A DNA stretch of 64,000 bases from Gammaproteobacteria bacterium (GTDB lineage: Bacteria; Pseudomonadota; Gammaproteobacteria; Steroidobacterales; GCA-2729495), in assembly GCA_015709695.1 (NCBI GenBank), contig CP054183.1, positions 2,902,992-2,966,991 of the forward strand. Direction: 5' to 3'. Under the pieces are notes generated by a model. It had not been told where the DNA came from, made no database searches, and saw only the letters and a list, made by a program, of their open reading frames with translations. This document shows, in pieces, positions 1 to 7,986 of the stretch; positions within the stretch are counted from its first letter, which is position 1, and every line of letters begins with the position of its first letter. The position numbers and the translations under genes were made by a program.

Positions 1-568
1 AGCGCTGCTCCGGCCAGGAGGCCTGGCGACCCAGCAGGCAATGCCGGTCATGGTGCACCAGCACGATGATGGCCGGGTCCAGCCGCGGGAAGCTGCGGTG
101 GCCGCAGGCCTCCACCGTGCAGCGGAGCACGAAGCCACCTTCGTCGAGGCGGACGGCTGCGCCACAGGCTCCGCAGTAGCGGTGCTGGCGATGCCAGTTC
201 ACCATGGCCCGCGCATAGGCGAGCAAGGCCGCATCGCGCGCCGGCACCATGCTGATCAGGTCACGCAGGCCGCCGAAATGGCCGAGGTCCGCCGGCATCT
301 CCCGTGAAGCGAGCTGCACGGCGAAGCGCGGGGCGCCGGCCTCGAGCCCGAGGAAAACCGCCTGTTCCGGGGGCGGCAGGCGGGCGCCGAGTTCCGTCGC
401 GGTGAGCCGCCCGGCCGCTCCGTCACGGATCAGGCACTGGGCCTCCCAGACCGGCAGGAAGCGCGCCGCCGGGTCCTGCCAGGCAGTGGCGAGCGCCGCG
501 GCATCGTGGCGCATGCCGGTGGCCCGGTCGATGTCGGCGCCAGCGAAGAGGGTTTCGATCTCGGCCAT
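1..568 (-). CDS. nudC: NAD(P)H pyrophosphatase NudC (3' end cut by window edge)
   Basis: Nudix hydrolase that cleaves NADH or NAD-capped RNA to the nicotinamide mononucleotide form plus AMP. Reading from the ATG at 568, the visible 189 residues cover the N-terminal domain and the zinc ribbon (CGAC ... C...C pattern, with the segment HRYCGACGAAVRLDEGGF), followed by FPRLDPAIIVLV, which is typical of the entry into the Nudix domain of NudC. The Nudix box itself lies beyond position 1. The start is the first in-frame ATG after the 3' end of the preceding regulator gene, with an 18-nt gap, so the two genes may be co-transcribed. The family call is firm; the C-terminus is not visible. Confidence 0.92.
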   Translation of the reverse strand, partial: MAEIETLFAGADIDRATGMRHDAAALATAWQDPAARFLPVWEAQCLIRDGAAGRLTATELGARLPPPEQAVFLGLEAGAPRFAVQLASREMPADLGHFGGLRDLISMVPARDAALLAYARAMVNWHRQHRYCGACGAAVRLDEGGFVLRCTVEACGHRSFPRLDPAIIVLVHHDRHCLLGRQASWPEQR

Positions 569-586
569 CGTGCTCCGGGCGGGGGC

Positions 587-1159
587 TCAGGCGCTGGGCA
601 GGGCGCGGTGGTCCTTCATTTCGCAGAAAGGGCAGCGATGGTAGTCGAGCGCATACGCATCCTGGACGTAGCGACCCCCGCAGGCATCACAGGGCGCAAG
701 GTAGAGCTCATGGCTGTCCACCAGTGAATGGTACAGATTCCAGGCCCACTCGAACGACAGCCGCGGGTCCGGGTGCAGGCCGCGGTAGGCTTCGAAAGCC
801 TGGCAGAGGCGCTGGCCGAGGCCGACCCGGTCCGCGCCGCGGGCGCGGCTGACCTTGCCGCCGCTGTCGATCTCTCCCGCTTCGCAGAGCAGGAACAGGC
901 CGGCCAGCACCGTGGCTTCCAGCTGCCGCGGCGTGGAGTTGACGAACTGGTGGATGCGCTTCGGGGACTTGCCGCGGCGGCGGCGCACGCCGCCCGCGCC
1001 GCTGCCCTTGAAGTAGGCGCCGTATATCTTGCGGATGCGGTCCTCGCTGAAGCCGGTGCAGGCGCGGATGGTGCCCGTCCTGGCCTCGTGCTGGATCATC
1101 CGCACGGCGAGATCGAACTTGTCGAGCTCGGCCGAGTAACGATGGTCGGTGATGCGCAT
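587..1159 (-). CDS. FlhC-like transcriptional regulator
   Basis: A 190-residue protein resembling FlhC, the zinc-binding subunit of the FlhD4C2 master activator of flagellar genes. Visible features are an N-terminal helical region (about 10-50, ending RIRKIYGAYF, comparable with RLIKLYKELR of enteric FlhC), a central helical region, and four cysteines in a C-X2-C...C-X2-C pattern (C157, C160, C176, C179) that match the FlhC zinc site near the C-terminus. The ATG at 1159 was chosen because GGAGG lies 8 nt upstream; a longer frame to 1273 would run through the palindromic control region. It is divergent from an FlhD-like gene, whereas usual flhDC is an flhD-flhC operon. No flagellar gene is in the window, so the regulon is unknown. 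Confidence 0.8.
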   Translation of the reverse strand: MRITDHRYSAELDKFDLAVRMIQHEARTGTIRACTGFSEDRIRKIYGAYFKGSGAGGVRRRRGKSPKRIHQFVNSTPRQLEATVLAGLFLLCEAGEIDSGGKVSRARGADRVGLGQRLCQAFEAYRGLHPDPRLSFEWAWNLYHSLVDSHELYLAPCDACGGRYVQDAYALDYHRCPFCEMKDHRALPSA

Positions 1160-1218
1160 CGTGAATTCCTCCGCTATCGCCGGAAAGGGTCCTGGCGGCC
1201 TGAACCTGGCGTTTTTTG

Positions 1219-1248
1219 CCATATATGGGAAAAAAATCCCATATACGG
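1219..1248. promoter_or_regulatory. AT-rich palindrome between divergent regulators
   Basis: Two 12-bp arms with one mismatch (core ATATGGGA and TCCCATAT) flank a run of six A. The element lies centrally in the 133-bp gap between the FlhC-like and FlhD-like genes, in a stretch far richer in A/T than its surroundings. A TATACT box at 1253-1258 could serve the plus-strand gene. The position fits an operator shared by both genes. The binding protein is unknown; autoregulation by the pair is an inference. Confidence 0.55.
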
Positions 1249-1292
1249 TAAATATACTACCTCCATGCAGCATGGCCGCGAGGAGGGCGCAA

Positions 1293-1919
1293 ATGGAGCG
1301 GGAAGCACCGGATAAGCATTTCTACGCCGAAATGCGTGATCTGAACCTTGAGTTCCTCACCCTCCTTGGCCATTGCCGCCACCGTCCGCCGGGCGCCCCG
1401 CTGTTCGGTCTCGATGCGGCCGTTCTGGAGCCGCTGGGCCGCCTGGGCGCGGCCCAGCTCGAGGCCATGGCTGCGACGCCCTGCCTGCTGGCGGGTTTCA
1501 GGAGCACGCCAGCCCGCGGCCTGGCACGCGTGGCCGAGCCGCCACCCGGCGATGAGCCGGGCTGCGGCGGGGACGCCCGGGTATTTGCCGCCGGTCTGCT
1601 CACCTATGTCTGGCAGATGGCGCGTCGCGACCCGCTGCGAGCCGCCCTCTGCGCCGGCCCACCGCTGGAAGGGCCGGCCGCTGGCCTGTGTTTTCGCGAC
1701 ATTCCCGGCTACGCGAGCCGCGCGATGCTGCACATCGAGGCGCGCTTCTGCCGGCACACGCGGTTCTGGCCCGACCTCGTGCGCGCCGCCCGGGACGGCC
1801 AGCCGCAGCGCATGGATCTGGTCCGCCTGACCGCCATTCAGCTCGCCGTGGCGGAGAGCGGTTCGCCCCGCCGGCTGGCCGGCATCGCGCCGCAGGCCCG
1901 CACCGCCGCCATGCGGTAG
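1293..1919 (+). CDS. FlhD-like regulator with C-terminal extension
   Basis: A 208-residue protein whose first 70 residues resemble FlhD: a helix beginning FYAEMRDLNLEFLTLLG, then APLFGLDAAVLEPLGRLG and a segment ending LLAGFR, which parallels the SAMFRLG ... LVCHFR stretch of enteric FlhD. FlhD is normally about 115 residues, so residues 75-208 are an additional helical domain that I do not recognise. The ATG at 1293 has GGAGG 7 nt upstream. The gene is divergent from the FlhC-like gene, and the two products probably form a heteromeric regulator (inference). The FlhD assignment rests on short similarity and genomic pairing, so it is less secure than the FlhC one. Confidence 0.65.
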   Translation: MEREAPDKHFYAEMRDLNLEFLTLLGHCRHRPPGAPLFGLDAAVLEPLGRLGAAQLEAMAATPCLLAGFRSTPARGLARVAEPPPGDEPGCGGDARVFAAGLLTYVWQMARRDPLRAALCAGPPLEGPAAGLCFRDIPGYASRAMLHIEARFCRHTRFWPDLVRAARDGQPQRMDLVRLTAIQLAVAESGSPRRLAGIAPQARTAAMR

Positions 1920-1970
1920 CCGCTCGCGCCGGAGTGGCATGTAGGCGGTGCCTGTGCACAATGGCGCGCC

Positions 1971-2894
1971 ATGCTCGCGCTTGCTGTCCGCAATCTCGTC
2001 AAGACCTATCCGAACGGCGTGCAGGCGCTGCGCGGCGTGGACCTGGAGGTGCCGGAGGGAGATTTCTTCGCCCTGCTCGGCCCGAACGGTGCGGGCAAGA
2101 CCACCCTGATCGGCATCATCACCTCGCTGGTCAACAAGACCTCAGGCGAGGTGCGCGTCTTCGGCCATGACCTCGACAGCGAGCTCGCGCTCGCCAAGGC
2201 GGCCATCGGCGTGGTGCCGCAGGAGATCAACATCAACTACTGGGATTCGGTCATGAACATCGTGACCACCCAGGCCGGCTTCTACGGCATGGGACTGCGC
2301 GAGGCCAGGACGCGCGCGGAGGAATGCCTGCGGCAGCTGCAGCTCTGGGACAGGCGCCGCGAGACCGGGCGCAACCTGTCCGGAGGCATGAAGCGCCGGC
2401 TGATGATCGCGCGGGCGCTGATGCACCGGCCGCGGCTGCTGATCCTCGACGAACCGACGGCCGGCGTGGACATCGAGATCCGCCGCTCCATGTGGGAGTT
2501 TCTCCGCGACATCAACCAGGCCGGCACCACCATCATCCTCACCACGCATTACCTGGAGGAGGCCGAGAACCTGTGCCGCAACGTCGCCATCATCGACCAC
2601 GGGCAGATCGTCGAGCGCAACGACATGGCCAGCGTGCTGCGCAAGCTGGGTGCCGAGACCTTCGTGCTCAACCTGCGCGAGTCGCTGGCCGCGGCGCCGG
2701 TGCTGCCGGGCCATGCGGTGGTGCGGACCGGCGACCACGAGATCGAGGTGCAGGTGACCAAGGACCGGAGCCTCAACGAGGTGTTCGCGGCGCTGTCCGC
2801 CGCGGGGCTGCACGTGATCAGCATGCGCAACAAGTCGAACCGCCTGGAGGAGCTGTTCGTGCGGCTCACGGCGCGTTCGGTGCGGCCAGGATGA
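1971..2894 (+). CDS. yadG: ABC exporter ATP-binding protein, YadG type
   Basis: Nucleotide-binding subunit of an ABC-2 type exporter, 307 residues. It shows a Walker A (GPNGAGKTT), the signature LSGGMKRRLMIARAL, Walker B with LLILDEPTAGVD, and the H-loop (TTHYLEEAE), plus the YadG-specific C-terminal segment ending RLEELFVRLT. It closely matches the length and order of enteric YadG. The permease gene follows after 13 nt, and together they form a two-subunit transporter in the inner membrane. The substrate of YadGH transporters is not established. Confidence 0.95.
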   Translation: MLALAVRNLVKTYPNGVQALRGVDLEVPEGDFFALLGPNGAGKTTLIGIITSLVNKTSGEVRVFGHDLDSELALAKAAIGVVPQEININYWDSVMNIVTTQAGFYGMGLREARTRAEECLRQLQLWDRRRETGRNLSGGMKRRLMIARALMHRPRLLILDEPTAGVDIEIRRSMWEFLRDINQAGTTIILTTHYLEEAENLCRNVAIIDHGQIVERNDMASVLRKLGAETFVLNLRESLAAAPVLPGHAVVRTGDHEIEVQVTKDRSLNEVFAALSAAGLHVISMRNKSNRLEELFVRLTARSVRPG

Positions 2895-2907
2895 TGGAGC
2901 GGTGCCG

Positions 2908-3681
2908 ATGAGCGCGGGCACGCAACTGGTGGCGTTGCAGACCCTGGTCCGCAAGGAATGCACGCGCGTGTTCCGCATCTGGCTGCAGACCATCCTGCCG
3001 CCGGCGATGACCACGGCCCTGTACTTCCTCATCTTCGGCAACCTGATCGGTCGCCGCATCGGCCAGATGGACGGCTTCGACTACGCGCAGTACATCGCCC
3101 CCGGCCTCATCATGATGCAGGTCATCACCACGTCCTACGGCAACGTCGTGTCGTCGTTCTTCTCGGCGAAGATGCAGCGTCACCTGGAGGAAATGCTGGT
3201 GGCGCCGATGGCCGACTGGGCCATCGTCCTCGGGCACGCGCTCGGCGGCATGGTGCGCGGCATGGCGGTGGCGGCCGCGGTCACCGTGGTGGCGCTGCTG
3301 TTCACCCGCCTGCAGGTGGCGCATGTGCTGGTGACGCTCTCGGTGGTGGTGCTGACGGCCTTCGTCTTCGCGCTGGGCGGTCTCATCAATGCCATCCTCG
3401 CGAAGAATTTCGACGATGTCTCCGTCATCCCGTCGTTCGTCCTGGCGCCGCTGAGCTACCTGGGCGGCGTGTTCTACTCGATCTCGCTGCTGCCGGAGTT
3501 CGCCCAGCACCTCTCGCGGCTGAACCCGATCCTCTACATGGTCAACGCCTTCCGCTACGGCATGCTGGGTGTCTCCGACATCGACATCGGCCTGGCCTAC
3601 GCCATCATCCTGGGATTCGGCGCCGGGCTGTTCGCGGTCTGCCTGCTGCTGATCCGCCGCGGTACGGGCATCCGCAGCTAG
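2908..3681 (+). CDS. yadH: ABC-2 type permease, YadH type
   Basis: Integral membrane partner of the preceding ATPase, 257 residues, with about six hydrophobic segments and the ABC-2 permease signature region (YIAPGLIMMQVITTSYGNV, then a late segment beginning LSRLNPILYMVNAFRYG). The ATG at 2908 is preceded at proper spacing by GGAGCGG; a GTG two codons earlier (2902) is possible. It is co-transcribed with the ATPase gene. Its role is export of an unidentified compound, with YadH as the family relative. Confidence 0.93.
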   Translation: MSAGTQLVALQTLVRKECTRVFRIWLQTILPPAMTTALYFLIFGNLIGRRIGQMDGFDYAQYIAPGLIMMQVITTSYGNVVSSFFSAKMQRHLEEMLVAPMADWAIVLGHALGGMVRGMAVAAAVTVVALLFTRLQVAHVLVTLSVVVLTAFVFALGGLINAILAKNFDDVSVIPSFVLAPLSYLGGVFYSISLLPEFAQHLSRLNPILYMVNAFRYGMLGVSDIDIGLAYAIILGFGAGLFAVCLLLIRRGTGIRS

Positions 3682-3716
3682 CGGAAGCGCACGCGGCCAG
3701 GCGGCTTCGGGCCGGG

Positions 3717-5543
3717 TCACACCGGCGGGCGCAGGGACTCGGGTGGCTGGTACTCCAGCGCGGCGACACCCAGCGCGCCCGGACCGGCATGGACGCTGGC
3801 GGCGGGCCCGAGTTCGACCAGGTGGATGGCATCGGCCCCGGGCCAGGCGGCCGCCAGCGCCGCGCGCAGCCGGGCGGCCTGCTCCGGGCAGCCGGCGTGG
3901 GCGATGGCGAAGCAGTAGCGCCGGGAGTGATGCGCGTGGCGCAACACCTGGCGCAGCAGTGCCGGAACCGGGTCGCCGCCGCGGCGCAGGAGGCCGGCGA
4001 TGCCGATGCGGCCGCCGCCGATGCGCAGCACCGGCAGCACGGGCAGTACCGTAGCCAGCCAGGCCGCCAGGCGCGGCAGGCGTCCGCCGCGGATGGCGTA
4101 GTCGAGGTCGGCGACCGTGGCCCAGAGGCGCGTGGTGGCAGCGGCGCGCTCCACCGCGGCGAGGATCACCGGCAGGGGAAGCTGCGCGCGGGCGCATTCG
4201 GCGGCGTACATGACGATCAGCCCCTGGCCCACGGAGAGGTTGCGGCTGTCGATCACCGTGATGCGTGCCGCATCGCTGCTGCGCTGCGCGGCCGTGCGCG
4301 AGGCCTGCAGCGTCCCGCTGACCCTCCCGAGCAGGGTGAGCGAAAGGACGTGCCCGTAGTGGCTGGCGAGGAAGTCATAGCTGCGGCGCAGATCCCCGGG
4401 CGCGGGTTGCGAGGTCTTCGGGTGCACGCTGCTGGTGGCGACCTCGCGCAGGAACTCCGCCGGCGTCATGCCCAGCTTGTCGAGGAAGCTGCGCTCGCCG
4501 AAGTGCAGGCGCAGTGGCACGGTGTGGATGCCCAGCTCGTCCAGAACATCCTCGGGCAGGTCGGCGCCGGTGTCGGTCACTACCACCACCTGCTGGCGCT
4601 GTTTGCCCAGGACCTGGGCCTGCCGGCCCATGTCGTCGGCCTTCTGCCGGGTGACGAGGCCGTGACGGGCTGCCAGTGCGAACACCACTGCCGGCGTGTC
4701 GCTGTGGATGTGGATCCGCAGCTTGTCGCGGCTGCCGGCGACGACGAGGCTGTCTCCCAGCGCGGCCAGGGCTTCCCGCAGGCGCTGCCGGTCGATGCCC
4801 GTGCCGCTGATCACGCACTCGGTGCAATAGCGGTAAGCGCCCGGGGTCTCCTCCACGGGCCATGGCGCGGGGACGGCTTGCGTCCTGCCGGCATCGATCG
4901 GCGCGGCCGCCACCGGTCGGCGCAGCGCTGCATCGACGGCGCCTTCCAGCAACAGGAGGTAGCCCCGCGCGCCCGCATCTTCGACCCCGGCCCGGCGCAG
5001 GACGGGCAGCAGGTCCGGGCCGTGGGCCACGGCCTCGCGCGTCGCCGCCAGGACGGCCGGCAGGATGACCCGCAGGTCCGCATGCCGATCGCCCGCGGCA
5101 TCGGCCAGCGCCCGCGCCGTGGCCGAGATGGCCGAGAGGATGGTGCCTTCCTCGGGCGCTTCGAGGGCGGCACGGGCAAGGTGGTCGGCGTTGGCGAAAG
5201 CCGCGGCCAGTTGCACGGCGTCGATGCGCCGCGCCCCGGCCGTGGCGTCGGCGAGCCCCTGCAGGAACGCCGCCAGGATCGCGCCGGAGTTGCCGCGCGC
5301 GCCGTCCAGGGCGGCATCGGCGGCCAGCGCCAGCACTTCGCCGGCGACGCGGCTGGTGCATCCGGCCAGCACCTCGTCCACGGCCGACAGGGTCATGGCC
5401 AGGTTGGTGCCGGTGTCGCCGTCGGCAACGGGATAGACGTTGATGCGGTTGAGCAGCCCGGTGGCCGCCTCGACGCGCGTGATGCCGACGCGCAGCGCCA
5501 GGCGCAGCTGCAGTCCGTCGATCCGCCTCAGGCGTCCAGGCAT
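3717..5543 (-). CDS. DAK2-DegV fusion (FakA-FakB-like fatty acid kinase)
   Basis: A 608-residue fusion. The N-terminal half has the DAK2/FakA nucleotide-binding hallmarks (NVYPVADGDTGTNLAMTL, then GARGNSGAIL), and the middle resembles the FakA C-terminal domain. The C-terminal 290 residues form a DegV/FakB fatty-acid-binding domain beginning VVVVTDTGADLP, with the late motif AIRGGRLPR. In Firmicutes FakA and FakB are separate proteins that phosphorylate exogenous fatty acids; here the kinase and lipid-carrier modules are one polypeptide. The ATG at 5543 was chosen; an in-frame GTG at 5576 would add 11 residues. It stands alone between convergent yadH and gspB. The substrate is inferred from the domains. 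Confidence 0.88.
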   Translation of the reverse strand: MPGRLRRIDGLQLRLALRVGITRVEAATGLLNRINVYPVADGDTGTNLAMTLSAVDEVLAGCTSRVAGEVLALAADAALDGARGNSGAILAAFLQGLADATAGARRIDAVQLAAAFANADHLARAALEAPEEGTILSAISATARALADAAGDRHADLRVILPAVLAATREAVAHGPDLLPVLRRAGVEDAGARGYLLLLEGAVDAALRRPVAAAPIDAGRTQAVPAPWPVEETPGAYRYCTECVISGTGIDRQRLREALAALGDSLVVAGSRDKLRIHIHSDTPAVVFALAARHGLVTRQKADDMGRQAQVLGKQRQQVVVVTDTGADLPEDVLDELGIHTVPLRLHFGERSFLDKLGMTPAEFLREVATSSVHPKTSQPAPGDLRRSYDFLASHYGHVLSLTLLGRVSGTLQASRTAAQRSSDAARITVIDSRNLSVGQGLIVMYAAECARAQLPLPVILAAVERAAATTRLWATVADLDYAIRGGRLPRLAAWLATVLPVLPVLRIGGGRIGIAGLLRRGGDPVPALLRQVLRHAHHSRRYCFAIAHAGCPEQAARLRAALAAAWPGADAIHLVELGPAASVHAGPGALGVAALEYQPPESLRPPV

Positions 5544-5585
5544 GGTGCCGGGCCTTCGGGCCGGGGTCCCGGCCACGCATCGGTC

Positions 5586-6275
5586 TCAGTCGCGGTTGAG
5601 GATGAAGCGCCGGCCATTCTGGCTGAGCACGGCGCCCTCGCGGGTGATCTCTTCCAGCCTCGGGCCCTCGGTGAGCAGTGCGCCCTCGGTGTACTTGCGC
5701 ATGTTGATGAAGACGAACCGGCCGGCGGGATCCGCCGTGAACACGTGGATGTCGAGGTGCAGGGCGGGGGTGCTGATGGCTCCGCTGGCGATGAGTTCGC
5801 CAGCGGTCGGCAGGCCCTCCTGGATCACTGCGCCCGCTGCCGCCTGCTGGCCGTCGGCGGCGGCATTCGGCGGCGGCTGCAGCACTTCCGTGGTGGCCCC
5901 GGCGGTCGTCTCCAGCGCAGGCATGTCGGCCGTGGTGGCGTAAGCCGCCTCGTTGTCGGCGGCGGCGACGGCGGCTCCAGGCACCACCGTCGGTGCCGGC
6001 GCGGCATCGGCGGCGGCCGGGCTGCCGGCGGAACGCGCGGCGTCGGGCAGTGCGACGGGCTGCGTCTGCACGGCCTGCGGGGAAGGCTGCGCCGGTTGCC
6101 GCAGCCAGAGGAAGGCCATCACCGCGAGGTTGGCAGCCAGCACCAGCACCAGCACCGGCAGCCACAGCGCCCGGCGGGAGGCAGGCGGGCGATGCCCGGC
6201 ATCGATGAGGCCGGGGCCGGACTGGCGCTGCCTCTCGGTTTCGCTCTTGCGCAATGCGTCGAGGATGAATGACAT
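5586..6275 (-). CDS. gspB: GspB-like type II secretion accessory protein
   Basis: A 229-residue bitopic membrane protein. It begins MSFILDALRKSETERQRQ, the characteristic GspB N-terminus, followed by a single transmembrane segment (about residues 35-56), an Ala/Pro-rich periplasmic linker, and a compact C-terminal domain (about 165-229) typical of the GspB family. GspB works with GspA in placing the secretin in the outer membrane. The gene starts 12 nt after gspA ends, so the two form an operon. No other type II secretion gene is in the window. Confidence 0.88.
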   Translation of the reverse strand: MSFILDALRKSETERQRQSGPGLIDAGHRPPASRRALWLPVLVLVLAANLAVMAFLWLRQPAQPSPQAVQTQPVALPDAARSAGSPAAADAAPAPTVVPGAAVAAADNEAAYATTADMPALETTAGATTEVLQPPPNAAADGQQAAAGAVIQEGLPTAGELIASGAISTPALHLDIHVFTADPAGRFVFINMRKYTEGALLTEGPRLEEITREGAVLSQNGRRFILNRD

Positions 6276-6287
6276 GCCGTCGTGTCC

Positions 6288-7913
6288 TCAGTCGACCCGC
6301 GCCAGGCGCGGCGTGCCGGCGGCGCCCAGCTCGGCGATGATGGCGATCTGGGTCTGGTGGCTCACCAGCCCGTCCGCGGCGAGGTGGCGTTCGCGCTGGT
6401 ATTGCCTGACGCGTGCCTCGAGATTGGCGTCGTAGAGGTCCGACTGCATCGGCTCGACGGGCTTGCCCTGGATCGTGGCGAGGCTGGCGCGCAGCCAGAG
6501 GATGTCCGGATCGCGCATGCCGGGCACGAAGGCCTTCACGTCCCGGGTCTGGGGCTTCCACAGCAGCAGGTACTCGCCCTGCCAGAAGTTGGCGATCTCG
6601 CCGGCGGCGACCTGGTAATCATGGCCGGCGATGCTCAGGTCCCCCGTCCGGTCGTCGAGCGCGGTGAGCACGGCCTGGTGCTCGATGCCCTTGTGGCTGC
6701 GCAGGCTGAGTATCACCGGCGTATCGAGTGCCGCCACGTCATCGAGCGTGCCGTGCTGGAGCAGGCAGCGCAGCCCGCTGGCCTCGGCCTGCTGGCAGGC
6801 GCCGTCCGGTCCCGGCTGGTAGCTGGCGTTCCAGAGCGTGAACAGCCGCGTGTAGGCGGCATCCGCATCGGCGGTCGCCGGCAGGGCATCGAGCGCCTCG
6901 CCCAGCGAATCGAGTCCCGGGCTGCGCTCGATGGTACCCGCCGCGGTCGGTGTCGCCGTCGTCGCCAGGGCCGGGGCATCCGCCGGTGCCTGGCCGCCAT
7001 CCCGTCCGGGCAGCCACCACGCGGCGACCAGCAAGGCCACGAGGCCTGCCGCCGGCAGGATCCCGAGGCCGAGCCAGCGGATCCACGGCGGCAGCGCCAC
7101 CCCTGGCCGGTCGTAGACCTCCGCCGCCGCGCGCCGGACGATGGCTGGCGTCACCTGGCTGGACTCGGCGGTGAACGCGCCCAGCAGGGCACGGTCGGCG
7201 ATCACGTTGATCATGCGCGGGATGCCGCGGCCGAGCCGGTAGATTTCGCCACGCGCGCCGCGGGCGAAGATGCGCCCGACGCCGCCCGCGACCTTCACCC
7301 GGTGGTCGATGTAGGCCTCGGCCTCGGGTCGTGACAGCGGCTCGAGGTGATAGCGCCCGGTGATGCGCTGCGCCAGCTGCCGCATGTCGTTGCGCGCCAG
7401 CAGCACCCGCAGCTCCGGCTGGCCGATGAGGATGATCTGCAGCAGCTTCTGCTTGGTGGTCTCCAGGTTGGTCAGCAGGCGCACCTGTTCGAGCACGTCG
7501 GGCTTGAGGTTCTGCGCCTCGTCGACGATCAGGATGGTGCGGCGGCCGCGGCTGTGGTTCTCGAGCAGGAAGCGGTTGAGCGCATCGGTGAGCGCCTTGA
7601 TGCTGCCACGGGCTTCCGGCAGCGGCACCCCGAGTTCCTCGCAGATGGCGCAGAGGAACTCGATGCGCGTCAGCTGCGGGTTGAGCACCAGCGCCACGTC
7701 GGCGGTGTCGGGCAGCTGCTGCAGCAGGCTGCGCACCAGCGTGGTCTTGCCGGTGCCGACCTCGCCGGTCAGCTGGATGAAGCCGCCTGCTTCCCTGACC
7801 CCGTAGAGCAGGTGCGCGAGCGCCTCGGCGTGGCGCTCGCTCATGAAGAGGTAGCGCGGATCCGGGGTGATCGAGAACGGCTTTTCGTGCAGGCCGAAGA
7901 AGCTGGTGTACAT
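6288..7913 (-). CDS. gspA: GspA/ExeA ATPase with peptidoglycan-binding domain
   Basis: A 541-residue membrane AAA ATPase. It has the ExeA N-terminus (MYTSFFGLHEKPFSITPDP), Walker A GEVGTGKT (50-57), Walker B ILIVDEAQN (about 127-135), a transmembrane segment near 280-305, a periplasmic C39-peptidase-like region without an obvious catalytic site (about 350-450), and a C-terminal peptidoglycan-binding module (ARVRQYQRERHLAADGL). GspA couples ATP hydrolysis to secretin assembly through the cell wall. The start at 7913 fits the family N-terminus exactly; the frame extends 54 codons further upstream without support. It is co-transcribed with gspB. Confidence 0.93.
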   Translation of the reverse strand: MYTSFFGLHEKPFSITPDPRYLFMSERHAEALAHLLYGVREAGGFIQLTGEVGTGKTTLVRSLLQQLPDTADVALVLNPQLTRIEFLCAICEELGVPLPEARGSIKALTDALNRFLLENHSRGRRTILIVDEAQNLKPDVLEQVRLLTNLETTKQKLLQIILIGQPELRVLLARNDMRQLAQRITGRYHLEPLSRPEAEAYIDHRVKVAGGVGRIFARGARGEIYRLGRGIPRMINVIADRALLGAFTAESSQVTPAIVRRAAAEVYDRPGVALPPWIRWLGLGILPAAGLVALLVAAWWLPGRDGGQAPADAPALATTATPTAAGTIERSPGLDSLGEALDALPATADADAAYTRLFTLWNASYQPGPDGACQQAEASGLRCLLQHGTLDDVAALDTPVILSLRSHKGIEHQAVLTALDDRTGDLSIAGHDYQVAAGEIANFWQGEYLLLWKPQTRDVKAFVPGMRDPDILWLRASLATIQGKPVEPMQSDLYDANLEARVRQYQRERHLAADGLVSHQTQIAIIAELGAAGTPRLARVD

Positions 7914-7986
7914 CGCCACCCATTCTAGCCCTGCGCTGGCCCGCGGGGCGCTGCCGCCTGTGACCGGGGTCTCGTGCCGGCCGTGC

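Noticed and set aside
2958-6272. Very long plus-strand open frame (over 1100 codons)
   Set aside because: It is antisense or out of frame to yadH, the DAK2-DegV gene and gspB, and its translation is Ala/Arg/Gly/His-rich without domains. Long empty frames are expected at this GC content.
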